Source of the DNA: Prorocentrum cordatum
Lineage: Eukaryota; Sar; Dinophyceae; Prorocentrales; Prorocentraceae
Direction of reading: 5' to 3'
DNA: 64,000 bases
Assembly (NCBI GenBank): GCA_963575745.1
Contig: CAUYUJ010000669.1
Location: 1,436,442-1,500,441 of the forward strand
Shown: positions 11,974 to 21,352 of the stretch, one piece after another
Layout of the letters: every line of letters begins with the position of its first letter
Position numbering within the stretch: the stretch's first letter is position 1
Notes under the pieces: model-generated
Database searches by the model: none
What the model saw: the letters and a program-made list of their open reading frames with translations, nothing else
What the model was told of the DNA's origin: nothing
Program-made: the position numbers and the translations under genes

Positions 11974-12259
11974 GACTTTAAACGGAGAAGGTTAAAGGCG
12001 AGATATAAATCGAGCATGTACCGCTGTCGTGCCTGGCTCAAGCCGGGCCCGGCCAGATATGTGACTGTGCCTCACTGAGGCGCACTACTTGCATCCGAGA
12101 TCGGAAAACATCCTTTTCCATTGACGATGCCCATCCTACTCTTTACTCCAGATCCCATGCTTCGTCTCGCTCTCTTGCTCATGCGCTATGAGCCAAAGCC
12201 TGGGATATGGGAGCGCCTAAGGCGGACTACATACCTAAGCTTACCAGCTTGTTTTCGAC
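11974..12259 (+). repeat. Left LTR (286 bp)
   Basis: Begins GACTTTAAACGG and ends GTTTTCGAC. It does not show the usual TG...CA ends. It is identical to the right LTR apart from one T/C difference (CCGCTGTCG here, CCGCTGCCG at the right). It contains the first ATG of the gag frame at 12,127. Confidence 0.93.
12004..12010 (+). promoter_or_regulatory. TATA-like motif in the LTR
   Basis: TATAAAT lies 30 bases into the LTR, repeated at 28,085-28,091. Host dinoflagellate genes generally lack canonical TATA boxes, so functional use is inferred only. TGGCTCAAG, matching the last nine bases of the dinoflagellate spliced leader, follows at 12,034-12,042. Confidence 0.4.
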
Positions 12260-15200
12260 TTGGTAGCGGAGCTGGCTACACTCTCGTGTGGCTGGCTCTC
12301 GCTCTGATTCCTGTAATCCACGGCACAACTTGGTGGACTACTACTACGGTGGAATACCATGTTGCGCCGGCTCTGCGAGGAGCGGAGCCAGTCCGCGATC
12401 GAGCTAGCGGGGCAACCCGCGAACTCGAGACGCTCTCTCCTACTTCACTGCGCTACTTCACTCCCGACTTCCACCAGATGCCAATCGGCAACTCGATCGA
12501 GAACGTGGTCACCCTGCGGGGCTACCCGCAGCGGGGCCACCTGCATCCCGTGCCGGTCAGGCGCCTCACGGCTACCACGCCAGAGCCTGACAAACCACAG
12601 CCCAAACCAATCACCGAAGCCGAAATGCACATGCATTGGATCAAGATAACTATCTTCGGCATTCTGTGGGTAATAATGGGATGTGCTGTGGGATACATGC
12701 GGCAGGGGATGGACGACACGCGTACTACTGGCCCTTCATGGGACCCTGCCGGTACTACGCCTTTTCGCGAATACGTTCGCGAAGTACATGCATGGTTAAA
12801 CGTAACGAGCGGCAATATGACACCACCACAACAAGCTGCAGCACTACAACGAGGCCTTCAAGGTCTGGCTCGTCGTATCGCCATGCAGGTCCCCTCCCAG
12901 ATCATCAATTATGGTGTAACTGTCAATGGACAGCCAACGGATGCAGTAACCTACATACTGTACTTACTGAGCACCAAATTTGAAAATCTGGAAGATGAGC
13001 GCCAGCTCAACTCTGGCACGGCCCTTATCGACTTCCGCGTCGAAAGGGGCGAGCGAATCGACTCAGTATTAGCTCGATTCGAGATGGCCCGTGACGAGGC
13101 TAACTCTGTTGGCTTTGTCATCCCCAACTTTCAGATCCTAACGCTGATTCTCTTCAGAGCGTTAGGCGTTGGCGCGTCACGAGCCCAACACCTGCTTGAG
13201 CCCTTCAATCATCAGATGCCCCGAACACAAGCAGACTATGACAGGCTGTTGACCAGGATGAGGAACTACGGACATGTTGCCGAGCGCTCTCCTGGTAACA
13301 TAGCGGGTATCTTCACAGGGCACCACTCACATGCAGGTGTTTACGCCACGACTGCGGGGTCACCCGCTGGTCCTGGCGAGCCAAATCCCTGGGCTGACCC
13401 AGCCGATATGCCCAACGAGGCCACTGCCCTTCTAGGGCAGACCGGCCAGGCATCGGCAGAGGCAGCTGAGGCGAACGCCTGGTCGAACTACTCGCCAGGC
13501 GCCGCCTACACTGCAAGCCCGCCCTCGGGCACAACCCTCTGGGGCCAAGCGGAGTCATCCGCTCAATGGTCTCAGCCACCCTCACCGTTTGAATCTGGCA
13601 CTGACACAGATACTTCATCTGACGATGAGCACAATGGAATAGTCTCTGCTGGTAATGACTATCCAGCGGACGACACTCACCTTTCTGAACAGCAAAGGGC
13701 GGAAGCCGCCTTTATGGCTTATCGCAAATCAAAACGCCGTTGGAGGCGCTTTATGAAGAAACCAGTCAGAAAGGTGAGACGTGCAGTACGCCGACATTTC
13801 AAACAATTTGGAAAGGGTCGTGGTAAAGGGGGTCGCAGACGCCGTATGCATGGTAGGGGTATTACTGCTTTCCTCACGTCCTTAACTGATATGGCTTTTG
13901 AAGAAGTTCTTATCGGAGGCAAAGGTCGGGGTCACAGGCGGACCTCCGGTAAGGGAAAGGGGCGGAGGGGCAACCCTAGGGACGCTTCTGGTAATACTAT
14001 GAAGTGTCATACATGCGGTAGCACAGAGCATTTGCGCGATCAATGCCCGAAGGGGAAAGGAAAGGGATCCGTACACTTGGCTCAAAACTCTTTTATGGAT
14101 GACATAGATTACATTGACTACGAGTTTTACGTCAATCCAGAAGCGGCTCCCGCTGCGGGCTCCTCCACGTATTACGTGATGGCCCGCTATGCTGAAGCAA
14201 CTGTGGCCCTGGAAGACTACGCAGTGACCCTCTTCGACGAGTTCCACGGCTGGGACGAGGTCGATGAGATTGCGTACAATGCTTGGTTCGGTCTTCCAGC
14301 GGGGCCACCCGCCGGTGACGAGGTCTCCGAAGCCGAGACTGTCCCGGCAACAGAGGAAGAACTCACCGCCGCGCTGGCCCCACAAGTGATTGGCATGCCG
14401 TTGCTGCCAAATCCGTCGTGGGCTGGCTCGGAGATGGGAGACGCCGATGACGAAATGCGGGGCCATCCCGCGGATTCCGACTCCGAAGAATCCGAAGAAG
14501 ATTATAACGACATGCTCCAGGAGCAGGTTTCAGAAGCAATCCGACTCTTGAGTGCGCCAGCACAGCAGCAGATGACGATGAACGAACTGCTGTCGCACCC
14601 AGGAGTTGCCCGTCTACGTCCATACTTGGATTCGAACATGTCAGCATCTCAGATGCTTAAAGCACTCCAAGCTCTAGCGGGGTCACCCGCCGAGGAGATG
14701 CTAGACACAACAGCGGGGCCACCCGCTTGGTCTATGGATGTATTCATGCAAGGTTGCGATCAAATGAATATTAACGACCTCTCGATGGAGCAGTTAAATG
14801 ACATCGGATACTTCAGGAGCCCGTATCAAAACGTGTTCATGGCCCAGGACAGCTCAGAGGACTCGGATGAAATGCGGTACGCCAAGAGGGACAGGCGACC
14901 GTCGCCTCCCCGAGACTCCGAGCAGGACGATCAAAGGCCAGTGACACATGGTAGTGCGTCGGCGGGGCCAGCCCGCGGAAGGAGCCGCTCTGCTCCTAGA
15001 CGCCCTACGCACGACGAATCGGGCTACCCATATAGCACTGAGCACTCCGTTGGAGTATCTGCTCAGCAGGTGCCGGATTGGTACATTAAATGGTACCCCG
15101 GCTACTCTATGGAGACTCTTCGGCATTGGTATTCTAAGGAATACTGCACCAAAAGGGACGAGACTGGCGCAATAATCCGTACCAAGGGCGGCAAAACCAA

Positions 15201-15738
15201 GACGCCAGAGGCCTGGGACAAAAGGGCGAAGAAGCAGGAGATCATCACTGACCGCAAAACGTACAGAAAACAGGTGTGTCAGTGTGAGCCCTTCAAAGGC
15301 CACATGCGCAGGTGTCCGATGGACCGCCCCTCCAGGAGCCCTCACCATGGAGAAACCCCGTGGAATTGGTCTCATGGAGACGACGCGGGTAACGTCCATG
15401 ATCCGAACAAAGAGGTTCCTGGAGGAGGAAAGCGCATCACAGAGGCCGATCGCGTCCCTATGACCGAAGAAGTGGCCAACACCGTCAAGGAAAATTGGGC
15501 AAAGCTTCCCAATGACCACCGCCTCAAGGAATGGAACCGCCGATTCCATAAGGAAGCGGGGTCACCCGCAGAATCCAGTAAGGAAGCGGGGTCACCCGCA
15601 GAATCCAGTAAGGAAGCGGGGTCACCCGCAGAATCCCAGCAAGGAAGCGGGGTCACCCGCAGAAGCAGCACCAGCCGCTGGATCTGCGGACGAGTGGATA
15701 GACGTTGCCTCTGCTGCCGGGTCCGCCGCCGGCACTGA
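12127..15738 (+). CDS. gag: Copia Gag (membrane-anchored N-terminus, zinc knuckle)
   Basis: The structural polyprotein should form the particle and bind genomic RNA. The first ATG (12,127) lies inside the LTR and the frame crosses the primer-binding site; the first ATG beyond the LTR is 12,478. Two hydrophobic segments (about residues 50-66 and 171-191) look like membrane helices, unusual for copia Gag. A helical capsid-like region follows (about 200-400), then a basic Arg/Lys/Gly stretch, then a CX2CX4HX4C zinc knuckle at residues 627-640 (14,005-14,046). The C-terminal part is acidic/Ser-rich and then basic. Near 15,556-15,660 four tandem copies of a 30-bp unit occur. An extra C in the fourth (GAATCCCAGC, 15,631-15,640) throws the frame into an early stop at 15,736, while the sensible reading continues in the next frame. 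The ORF end is therefore probably a recent indel or assembly error. Confidence 0.85.
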   Translation: MPILLFTPDPMLRLALLLMRYEPKPGIWERLRRTTYLSLPACFRLGSGAGYTLVWLALALIPVIHGTTWWTTTTVEYHVAPALRGAEPVRDRASGATRELETLSPTSLRYFTPDFHQMPIGNSIENVVTLRGYPQRGHLHPVPVRRLTATTPEPDKPQPKPITEAEMHMHWIKITIFGILWVIMGCAVGYMRQGMDDTRTTGPSWDPAGTTPFREYVREVHAWLNVTSGNMTPPQQAAALQRGLQGLARRIAMQVPSQIINYGVTVNGQPTDAVTYILYLLSTKFENLEDERQLNSGTALIDFRVERGERIDSVLARFEMARDEANSVGFVIPNFQILTLILFRALGVGASRAQHLLEPFNHQMPRTQADYDRLLTRMRNYGHVAERSPGNIAGIFTGHHSHAGVYATTAGSPAGPGEPNPWADPADMPNEATALLGQTGQASAEAAEANAWSNYSPGAAYTASPPSGTTLWGQAESSAQWSQPPSPFESGTDTDTSSDDEHNGIVSAGNDYPADDTHLSEQQRAEAAFMAYRKSKRRWRRFMKKPVRKVRRAVRRHFKQFGKGRGKGGRRRRMHGRGITAFLTSLTDMAFEEVLIGGKGRGHRRTSGKGKGRRGNPRDASGNTMKCHTCGSTEHLRDQCPKGKGKGSVHLAQNSFMDDIDYIDYEFYVNPEAAPAAGSSTYYVMARYAEATVALEDYAVTLFDEFHGWDEVDEIAYNAWFGLPAGPPAGDEVSEAETVPATEEELTAALAPQVIGMPLLPNPSWAGSEMGDADDEMRGHPADSDSEESEEDYNDMLQEQVSEAIRLLSAPAQQQMTMNELLSHPGVARLRPYLDSNMSASQMLKALQALAGSPAEEMLDTTAGPPAWSMDVFMQGCDQMNINDLSMEQLNDIGYFRSPYQNVFMAQDSSEDSDEMRYAKRDRRPSPPRDSEQDDQRPVTHGSASAGPARGRSRSAPRRPTHDESGYPYSTEHSVGVSAQQVPDWYIKWYPGYSMETLRHWYSKEYCTKRDETGAIIRTKGGKTKTPEAWDKRAKKQEIITDRKTYRKQVCQCEPFKGHMRRCPMDRPSRSPHHGETPWNWSHGDDAGNVHDPNKEVPGGGKRITEADRVPMTEEVANTVKENWAKLPNDHRLKEWNRRFHKEAGSPAESSKEAGSPAESSKEAGSPAESQQGSGVTRRSSTSRWICGRVDRRCLCCRVRRRH
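12261..12272 (+). other. tRNA primer-binding site (initiator tRNA-Met type)
   Basis: TGGTAGCGGAGC begins one base after the left LTR. It resembles the common copia/retroviral site TGGTATCAGAGC, complementary to the 3' end (with CCA) of initiator tRNA-Met. Which tRNA this host would supply was not checked. Confidence 0.8.
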
Positions 15739-18700
15739 CCGCACCGAGCTAAATGAAGAGTGGGCGGCGGAAGACGGTTCAGAGAATCCATTCCCTGACG
15801 GAAGCGCCTGCTGGTACTGCAGTTCTTCGGCGCAGAAGTGGCTCATCACGAGGGTACTATACCGCCATGAGAATGGCAAATACAAGCTGGCCATAAAGGG
15901 TGTTGCCGACATCGACCAGATGAGGCAGGTTACCCATGATCATGGCCAGCCAGAAGGCCCTCCGAGAGACCCTCCTGGTCCACGACCAGGCAAGAGCAGC
16001 AGACCACCTCCAAGACCTAGAGCCGACTCCTCGTCGTCACCGACTCCGGCGAAAAGGCCCTCGTCCAAGAGCCCCGAAGACACGCAGGGGCGGGCGAAGG
16101 TCAGGGCGGTCGCCAAGACGGACGACCCTGAGCCGGCAGATCCTCCTGGTCCATCGGTGACAGAGAGGAAGAAGGTCTTTGCTGGACCATCGACCCCGAT
16201 GCCTCCAGCGACCCAAGGCGATGTCAAGGATGAAGTTCGTGACAAGCCTAAAGCAGCTTTCCGAGGTGACTGGACTCCAACGCTGCATCAGCCACGCCTT
16301 ACACCACAACCCGGCTCGGCACGAATGAAAGCGCAGCCGAAGCCCGAAGCCGGGATGAAGTCGGTGCGGGCAGAAGAGGCCGCCAAGGCCAAGGAGGACA
16401 AAGGTTCTGCGGGGCCACCCGCTAAAGCGGCGCCAGCCGCAACAGCGGGGACACCCGCAGAAAGTACTCTCTCAAGAGAAGAGCGTTTCAGAGTCCTCAA
16501 AGAGTTTGGCGACCAACAAAAGTTAACCGATGATGCAGCTACTGACAAAGGTCACCCGAACCCTGGCGCGGAGTCATCCACAGGAGCTGCCTCGTCAGCC
16601 GCAGGCTCTGGCGGGCCACCCGCTAAAGCGGCGCCAGCCGCATTAGCGGGGCCACCCGCTAAAGCGGCGCCAGCTGCATTAGCTGGGCCAGCCGTTAAAG
16701 CGCCACCGGCGGCATTACCAACACTGTCCGCTCTGAGGACCATTCCCTTGGAATGTCTGTTGTATTGGCAGGGCATTGACGACAAGGGGCCGAGGCAGCC
16801 AATCAACCCACGAGTCACTCCAGACGACACGGACCGATATGAAGTCATCAACTGTCCGGTTCGTCGGAATTTCAAGTGCCAGAATGACTGGGAGCGCGAA
16901 CAACAGAAAGTGGGAAACATGCTGCGAGACAGGCCGCCACTACGTGTTGCGCAGCATAGAGAATCGCTCCTGAAGGTCATGCAACAGAATGGCGCTGATC
17001 CGACCCTGCCGAGTAAGGAGCAGATGACCAAGATATCGATCTGGTTTTCGACGGCTCTGCGCCACAGTCCATATTATAAGGACAAACACAATCGATACTT
17101 CGAGAAGGTCAGCACTTTCGATCCGTACGACGGCTGGGTTGTCATCGACGATCTGCTGACAAACTGGAAGGAAAATGATCAGTATAAACACTATCGTGAC
17201 ATGCACGAAGTGCTGATCAAGGGCAGGCCCCACACGTCATTCGTGTACTGGGTGCTGCTAAACTGCTGTGAGATAATTGATCATCACGGCATGCAGAAGG
17301 GCAGGCTCCAGATGAAGTGCGTTGATGATAGCCTGCTGCTGCCGCAAAGGTTTCGACCAACGAACCGCAGGCCACAGTACTTCATCAGAGCTACGAATGG
17401 CCACAGCAGTCCAGGCGTCCACTGTCCCGAGTCGTTGTTCAGGCCGATCACAACATGGGCGAAAGAACCGGACGACCCGGTATATTTCATCCACGGGACA
17501 AAGTGGGAGTATGTCAAGAGCATTCTGGACAATGGCCTTTCGTGCCTCGCACAGGACAACCCGAAGAGGAAGGGGGGGCGCCAATTTGTGCATGGCTGCC
17601 CCTACCTCCCGGGCGACAAGAGGATACAATCGGGTATCCGTCCTGACTCGGAGGTGCTCATATTCTGCAGCATCAACAAAATACTGTCCAGTGGCTTCTC
17701 TCTATGGAGATCAGCAAATGACATAGTCATGACAAGGGGCCACGATGGACGTATACCGCCCGATCATATCATGCAGATCGTGAGCATTGCGAAGTATCGG
17801 GTCGGCGAAGCCTGGAGCAATCCGCTGTTTTATGACAAGACGCGGAAGCGGGGCCAACCCGCAGACAGGATTCGCACTGACGACTACCTGCCACTCAAAA
17901 TGTGTGACAGAACTCTGGCTGTAATGGAAGATCACGCCATGTACCTCAAGGGTTGGATGAAGACGGAAGGTCGTCCATTCAATTTGGTCATGACCGAGCA
18001 AGATGTTGCTCCACGACCGTTCGAAACACAGGCAGTCCTCATGATGAATGCCCAGGAGGACGAGGCTATGCCTGCAGCGGGGCCACCCGCAGGTGCGGGG
18101 ACACCCGCAGTAGACACTTCAGACGGTTCATGGCAGCAAGTAGTCACACCGGTGGCGACGGTAGCATCTCCTTGGAGGCCGGACCAGCAGTCCTGGGTCC
18201 AAGCTCTCAACAGCCATTTGACATCAGCTGACGTCTCTGGACTGACCGATCAGCTATACCGAGCTGACCCGTGGGCGGTGCACGCAGGTATCCAAGATGC
18301 ACAGCAGAGGAACCTGCGCCCTCCTGCGGGGCCACCCGGCATCCTAGGGACACAACCACAACGCCCTCCGCAGCAAGCTGGAGGCGCGAGGTTTGTCCCC
18401 ATGAGCGGATCAGATGGTGGCTCGCCGTATCGGACTCCGCCGTCCGAAACGAGCGAAAACAGCTTGTGGCAACGACTCCAGGCGATTCGCGGGAATCCGA
18501 CGCTCGCAGCGGCACTCCAGGCGACCACTCCCTTCGGCACTCCGAGGGGTAGTGAAGGAGGGGTGGCTGCGGGGTCACCCGCCGAGCGAACGCCTGCGGA
18601 GTCGTCCGCACGTGCGGGGCCACCCGCTGATGGTCAGCAGGGCTCAGACTACGAACGTCGGGCGGCCACCTTGAGAGCACAGGCTACCTTCTTGCAGCAA

Positions 18701-21352
18701 CAAGCTGATAGAGTGCCCAGCCTGTTGCGGAACCGCAACATAGATGTTACGAATCATGGCAACTTTCGGCCTCTCTGGAGCTGGACCTCCGATGATGCTC
18801 CGAATGCAGATCCCACGAATCCACATCGACAGGTGTTTATTCCAGGGATAGCATCACACCCAATATATGGATGGGACAATCATGGACCAGCAGAGGCACC
18901 GGCCATGGATGCGCCGATGTACCCGGAGTACTACGCGCAGATGAATAACACTCCTATGATTGCGGGGCCACCTGCGAACGAGTACACTCGGAATCTGGCC
19001 AATGAGATGTACCGTTTGCAGTTTACACGAGCAGTCGACACGCAGTCTTTGCCGCACTACGCCTATATGCCCACGCCGACGGACCCCGAGACCATAGTTC
19101 AGCCAGCTGGTCTCGCGGTGCCAGCCGCTCTGGGCAGAATGCCAGACTACATTCGCGACGTGCACAACACGCAGCAAGCGATACTGGCATCTAGGCAGCA
19201 GGTTCGGGACAACGCCAGGCTGCGCCAGCAGCGCGCGATCCAGAGAAGGACCGAGCGTGAGAACCAAGCGGGGACACCCGCAGGTGCGGGGCCACCCGCT
19301 GAACAGATAGACAGACTGCCACCACCGACGCCATATCGGGAGGGCGAAACTACTTTCGAGCGTCAGGCTCGGACTCGCCCCGACGTGCCCACGCCAGTCA
19401 TTTCAGATTACAATTTCACACAGTGCCCGATCTGTATGGACCCCTACGAGATGGGCACCACGGTGTGGAGACTGGCATGTGGACATTTCTTCCACGATAT
19501 ATGCTGGGATCGTGTTGCACAGCAGCACGTCCGCAATCAGCGGCCAGGTACGCCAAACGAGGCACCTTGCGCTGTATGTCGTGGGCCGGGCATAATCACA
19601 GCACACTTTCCGTATGCTGGACAGCGCGACGCTGAGTCGGAACAGGCGCGCCAGCAGGAAAGGTATGTGGTGGATGCTCGGGAACTGCGCCGGCTGCGGG
19701 AAGCAGTGGAGGCACTAGAGGCTCGTGCCGCCTCGGCGGAGCCATCCGCACGTGCCCCAGCTGCACAAACACACCCATGGCCAGCGCCAGAGCAAGGCAT
19801 CCAGATGCCAATCCTGCCTACGCTTCGAGCACAGGGGCCCCCAGCAGCGGGGCCACCCGCCGAAGTGGCTCCCGCCGCCAAAGCGGGGTCACCCGCAACG
19901 GGGCCTCCGAATCCAGGATTCCTGAGAGCAATGGAGGCCAATATCAGGCGGAGCGGCAGGAGCGGAGGTGTATCCAGAACCTCACGTGTAGAGAGCCCGT
20001 TGAGTGCTAGGAGCCGGGCCAGTGCGGAAAGCGCTGAAGCAGCCCAATTCCACAATACCTTCATGATCAACACGGAAGGGCTGACTTACACACGTGACAT
20101 CACGGATACGCTTCCGCCAGGAGGTGAGTGGACCTCCACACTCTCCGCGAATTACTGGGTCCTTGAACAGGAACCAATCACCGTGGAGGAGCGCCGCCAA
20201 TATGAGCAAATATGGTGCACCGAGCTAACAATGAGCCAGTGGGTGCTGGAACAACGCCTACTGAAAGGCACGCTCGGTTCACAGATTACGTACCATAGCG
20301 ATGACCACGGTACGATGGCTCTGGCGGCGCGGACAGGGACATTCTTCCCCGACGAAGACGGAATGCCCTGCATATCGTTCATGCTAGACATTGGCTCCAA
20401 CGTGAACATCATCGGAGCTAATACAGCACGAACCTTTCAGGAGGTTATGGCCAGGTACAATCACAGACCGGCCATATGCACACTGAGCAAAACCCTCTAC
20501 ATCAATGGTGTAGGTGAGGGTGCTGCGATCTGTCGGAAAATGGGCAACTTCAAGATCGGGGTGCAATACGCCAATGAGGCAAGCCCCCGCATCGAGGAGT
20601 ATGCTTCCAACATCGCAGAGGGCTCAGGTGCAAACCTCCCGGCCATCTGGGGCCTGAGTGCCATGGAAGCACGTGACACAATTATCGTGCTAGAGCCAGG
20701 CTTCCAGAAGGTTATCTTTCCCAGCGGAGAGTATACTCTTAAGCTGGGGAAGGGCGCCAAGGTCCTGAGGGCAAAGAAGACCCCCTCAGGACACCTAGCC
20801 ATTCCCTGCGGATTGTATGACGGGGCTAAAAGCCAGACGGTCACCAACACCTTCACAATCCGCAGTAGTCATGACGGCTACACCGAGACGGAGAACGACG
20901 AGGACTCCGTCAATGCGGGGCCACCCGCCGGCGTAGGTGCGGGGTCACCCGCTGGGGTAACAGCGGGGCAACCCGCGACGGGACAGTCTATGACCGTTAC
21001 GACTGATACGTTCATTGTCGAGCCGTATCTCGACAAGCAGCTCCTGAAGGACACGACCCGTGCGATCGTAGACAGGACGCTCGACAGCTGGTGGAAAGGC
21101 CAACAGTGTCCTGAAGGGACCTGGCCACACATGAAGGATGCCCTGAAGTCTAAGATTTTCTGGGCAGTCCAGGAGGCGGTGAATAATTGGTCGCCTGAGA
21201 ACCAAGCGGGGCCACCCGCGACACCGCCACCACCACCAAGCTGCACGGGCGGAGGTTCGACGGACCTTGCGGGGTCAACCCGCGTGGAGATCGTGAGCGC
21301 AGCCGCACCAGTGACGCCTGCGGAGTCATCCGCTAACAGCATGCCCCTCTGA
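15512..21352 (+). CDS. Gag-PR continuation: Tpt1-like, RING-H2 and aspartic protease domains
   Basis: This frame overlaps the end of gag and probably was continuous with it before the 1-nt insertion near 15,635; the ATG at 15,512 lies upstream of the shift and need not be a real start. After a Pro/Ala/Lys-rich linker comes a Tpt1/KptA-like RNA 2'-phosphotransferase domain (residues ~505-765), a long disordered region, a RING-H2 finger (residues 1305-1357), a Glu/Arg-rich helical stretch likely to be a coiled coil, and a retropepsin-type protease with catalytic D-I-G-S (Asp 1626). It ends in one UGA (21,350-21,352), after which the same frame stays open into integrase-RT. More than 30 copies of a 14-nt hairpin repeat lie in its linkers, usually read as A-G-P-P-A or A-G-S-P-A. 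The accessory domains are not usual for copia elements; their roles are inferred. Confidence 0.85.
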   Translation: MTTASRNGTADSIRKRGHPQNPVRKRGHPQNPVRKRGHPQNPSKEAGSPAEAAPAAGSADEWIDVASAAGSAAGTDRTELNEEWAAEDGSENPFPDGSACWYCSSSAQKWLITRVLYRHENGKYKLAIKGVADIDQMRQVTHDHGQPEGPPRDPPGPRPGKSSRPPPRPRADSSSSPTPAKRPSSKSPEDTQGRAKVRAVAKTDDPEPADPPGPSVTERKKVFAGPSTPMPPATQGDVKDEVRDKPKAAFRGDWTPTLHQPRLTPQPGSARMKAQPKPEAGMKSVRAEEAAKAKEDKGSAGPPAKAAPAATAGTPAESTLSREERFRVLKEFGDQQKLTDDAATDKGHPNPGAESSTGAASSAAGSGGPPAKAAPAALAGPPAKAAPAALAGPAVKAPPAALPTLSALRTIPLECLLYWQGIDDKGPRQPINPRVTPDDTDRYEVINCPVRRNFKCQNDWEREQQKVGNMLRDRPPLRVAQHRESLLKVMQQNGADPTLPSKEQMTKISIWFSTALRHSPYYKDKHNRYFEKVSTFDPYDGWVVIDDLLTNWKENDQYKHYRDMHEVLIKGRPHTSFVYWVLLNCCEIIDHHGMQKGRLQMKCVDDSLLLPQRFRPTNRRPQYFIRATNGHSSPGVHCPESLFRPITTWAKEPDDPVYFIHGTKWEYVKSILDNGLSCLAQDNPKRKGGRQFVHGCPYLPGDKRIQSGIRPDSEVLIFCSINKILSSGFSLWRSANDIVMTRGHDGRIPPDHIMQIVSIAKYRVGEAWSNPLFYDKTRKRGQPADRIRTDDYLPLKMCDRTLAVMEDHAMYLKGWMKTEGRPFNLVMTEQDVAPRPFETQAVLMMNAQEDEAMPAAGPPAGAGTPAVDTSDGSWQQVVTPVATVASPWRPDQQSWVQALNSHLTSADVSGLTDQLYRADPWAVHAGIQDAQQRNLRPPAGPPGILGTQPQRPPQQAGGARFVPMSGSDGGSPYRTPPSETSENSLWQRLQAIRGNPTLAAALQATTPFGTPRGSEGGVAAGSPAERTPAESSARAGPPADGQQGSDYERRAATLRAQATFLQQQADRVPSLLRNRNIDVTNHGNFRPLWSWTSDDAPNADPTNPHRQVFIPGIASHPIYGWDNHGPAEAPAMDAPMYPEYYAQMNNTPMIAGPPANEYTRNLANEMYRLQFTRAVDTQSLPHYAYMPTPTDPETIVQPAGLAVPAALGRMPDYIRDVHNTQQAILASRQQVRDNARLRQQRAIQRRTERENQAGTPAGAGPPAEQIDRLPPPTPYREGETTFERQARTRPDVPTPVISDYNFTQCPICMDPYEMGTTVWRLACGHFFHDICWDRVAQQHVRNQRPGTPNEAPCAVCRGPGIITAHFPYAGQRDAESEQARQQERYVVDARELRRLREAVEALEARAASAEPSARAPAAQTHPWPAPEQGIQMPILPTLRAQGPPAAGPPAEVAPAAKAGSPATGPPNPGFLRAMEANIRRSGRSGGVSRTSRVESPLSARSRASAESAEAAQFHNTFMINTEGLTYTRDITDTLPPGGEWTSTLSANYWVLEQEPITVEERRQYEQIWCTELTMSQWVLEQRLLKGTLGSQITYHSDDHGTMALAARTGTFFPDEDGMPCISFMLDIGSNVNIIGANTARTFQEVMARYNHRPAICTLSKTLYINGVGEGAAICRKMGNFKIGVQYANEASPRIEEYASNIAEGSGANLPAIWGLSAMEARDTIIVLEPGFQKVIFPSGEYTLKLGKGAKVLRAKKTPSGHLAIPCGLYDGAKSQTVTNTFTIRSSHDGYTETENDEDSVNAGPPAGVGAGSPAGVTAGQPATGQSMTVTTDTFIVEPYLDKQLLKDTTRAIVDRTLDSWWKGQQCPEGTWPHMKDALKSKIFWAVQEAVNNWSPENQAGPPATPPPPPSCTGGGSTDLAGSTRVEIVSAAAPVTPAESSANSMPL
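17025..17800 (+). other. Tpt1/KptA-like RNA 2'-phosphotransferase domain
   Basis: Tpt1/KptA enzymes move an internal RNA 2'-phosphate to NAD+. The family landmarks appear in order: L-R-H (Arg517/His518), G-W-V-x-I-D-D-L, I-R-A-x-x-G-H-S (Arg626), I-H-G-T, G-L followed by G-G-R-Q-F-V-H (Arg690), and S-A-N-D-I-V. The Arg-His-Arg-Arg set known to be catalytic in Tpt1 is therefore all visible. The domain sits inside the retrotransposon polyprotein, flanked by hairpin-bearing linkers. An insert-rich spacing between landmarks suggests divergence, but nothing essential looks lost. Confidence 0.82.
19424..19585 (+). other. RING-H2 finger domain
   Basis: The order C-x2-C, A-C-G-H, F-F-H, D-I-C, C-A-V-C gives the C3H2C3 ligand set of a RING-H2 finger. 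Such fingers bind E2 enzymes and act as ubiquitin ligases. A Glu/Arg-rich probable coiled coil follows. The substrate is unknown; Gag or a host restriction factor are possibilities by analogy only. Confidence 0.85.
20370..20830 (+). other. Aspartic protease (retropepsin-like) domain
   Basis: F-M-L-D-I-G-S-N-V-N-I-I-G matches the D-T/S-G active-site loop with Ile in the middle position. The position just before the Gag/Pol junction is right for a copia protease. Confidence 0.78.

Noticed and set aside
11974-12259. Canonical TG...CA LTR ends
   Set aside because: The target duplication and primer site place the ends at GAC...GAC; no TG/CA pair fits both LTR copies.
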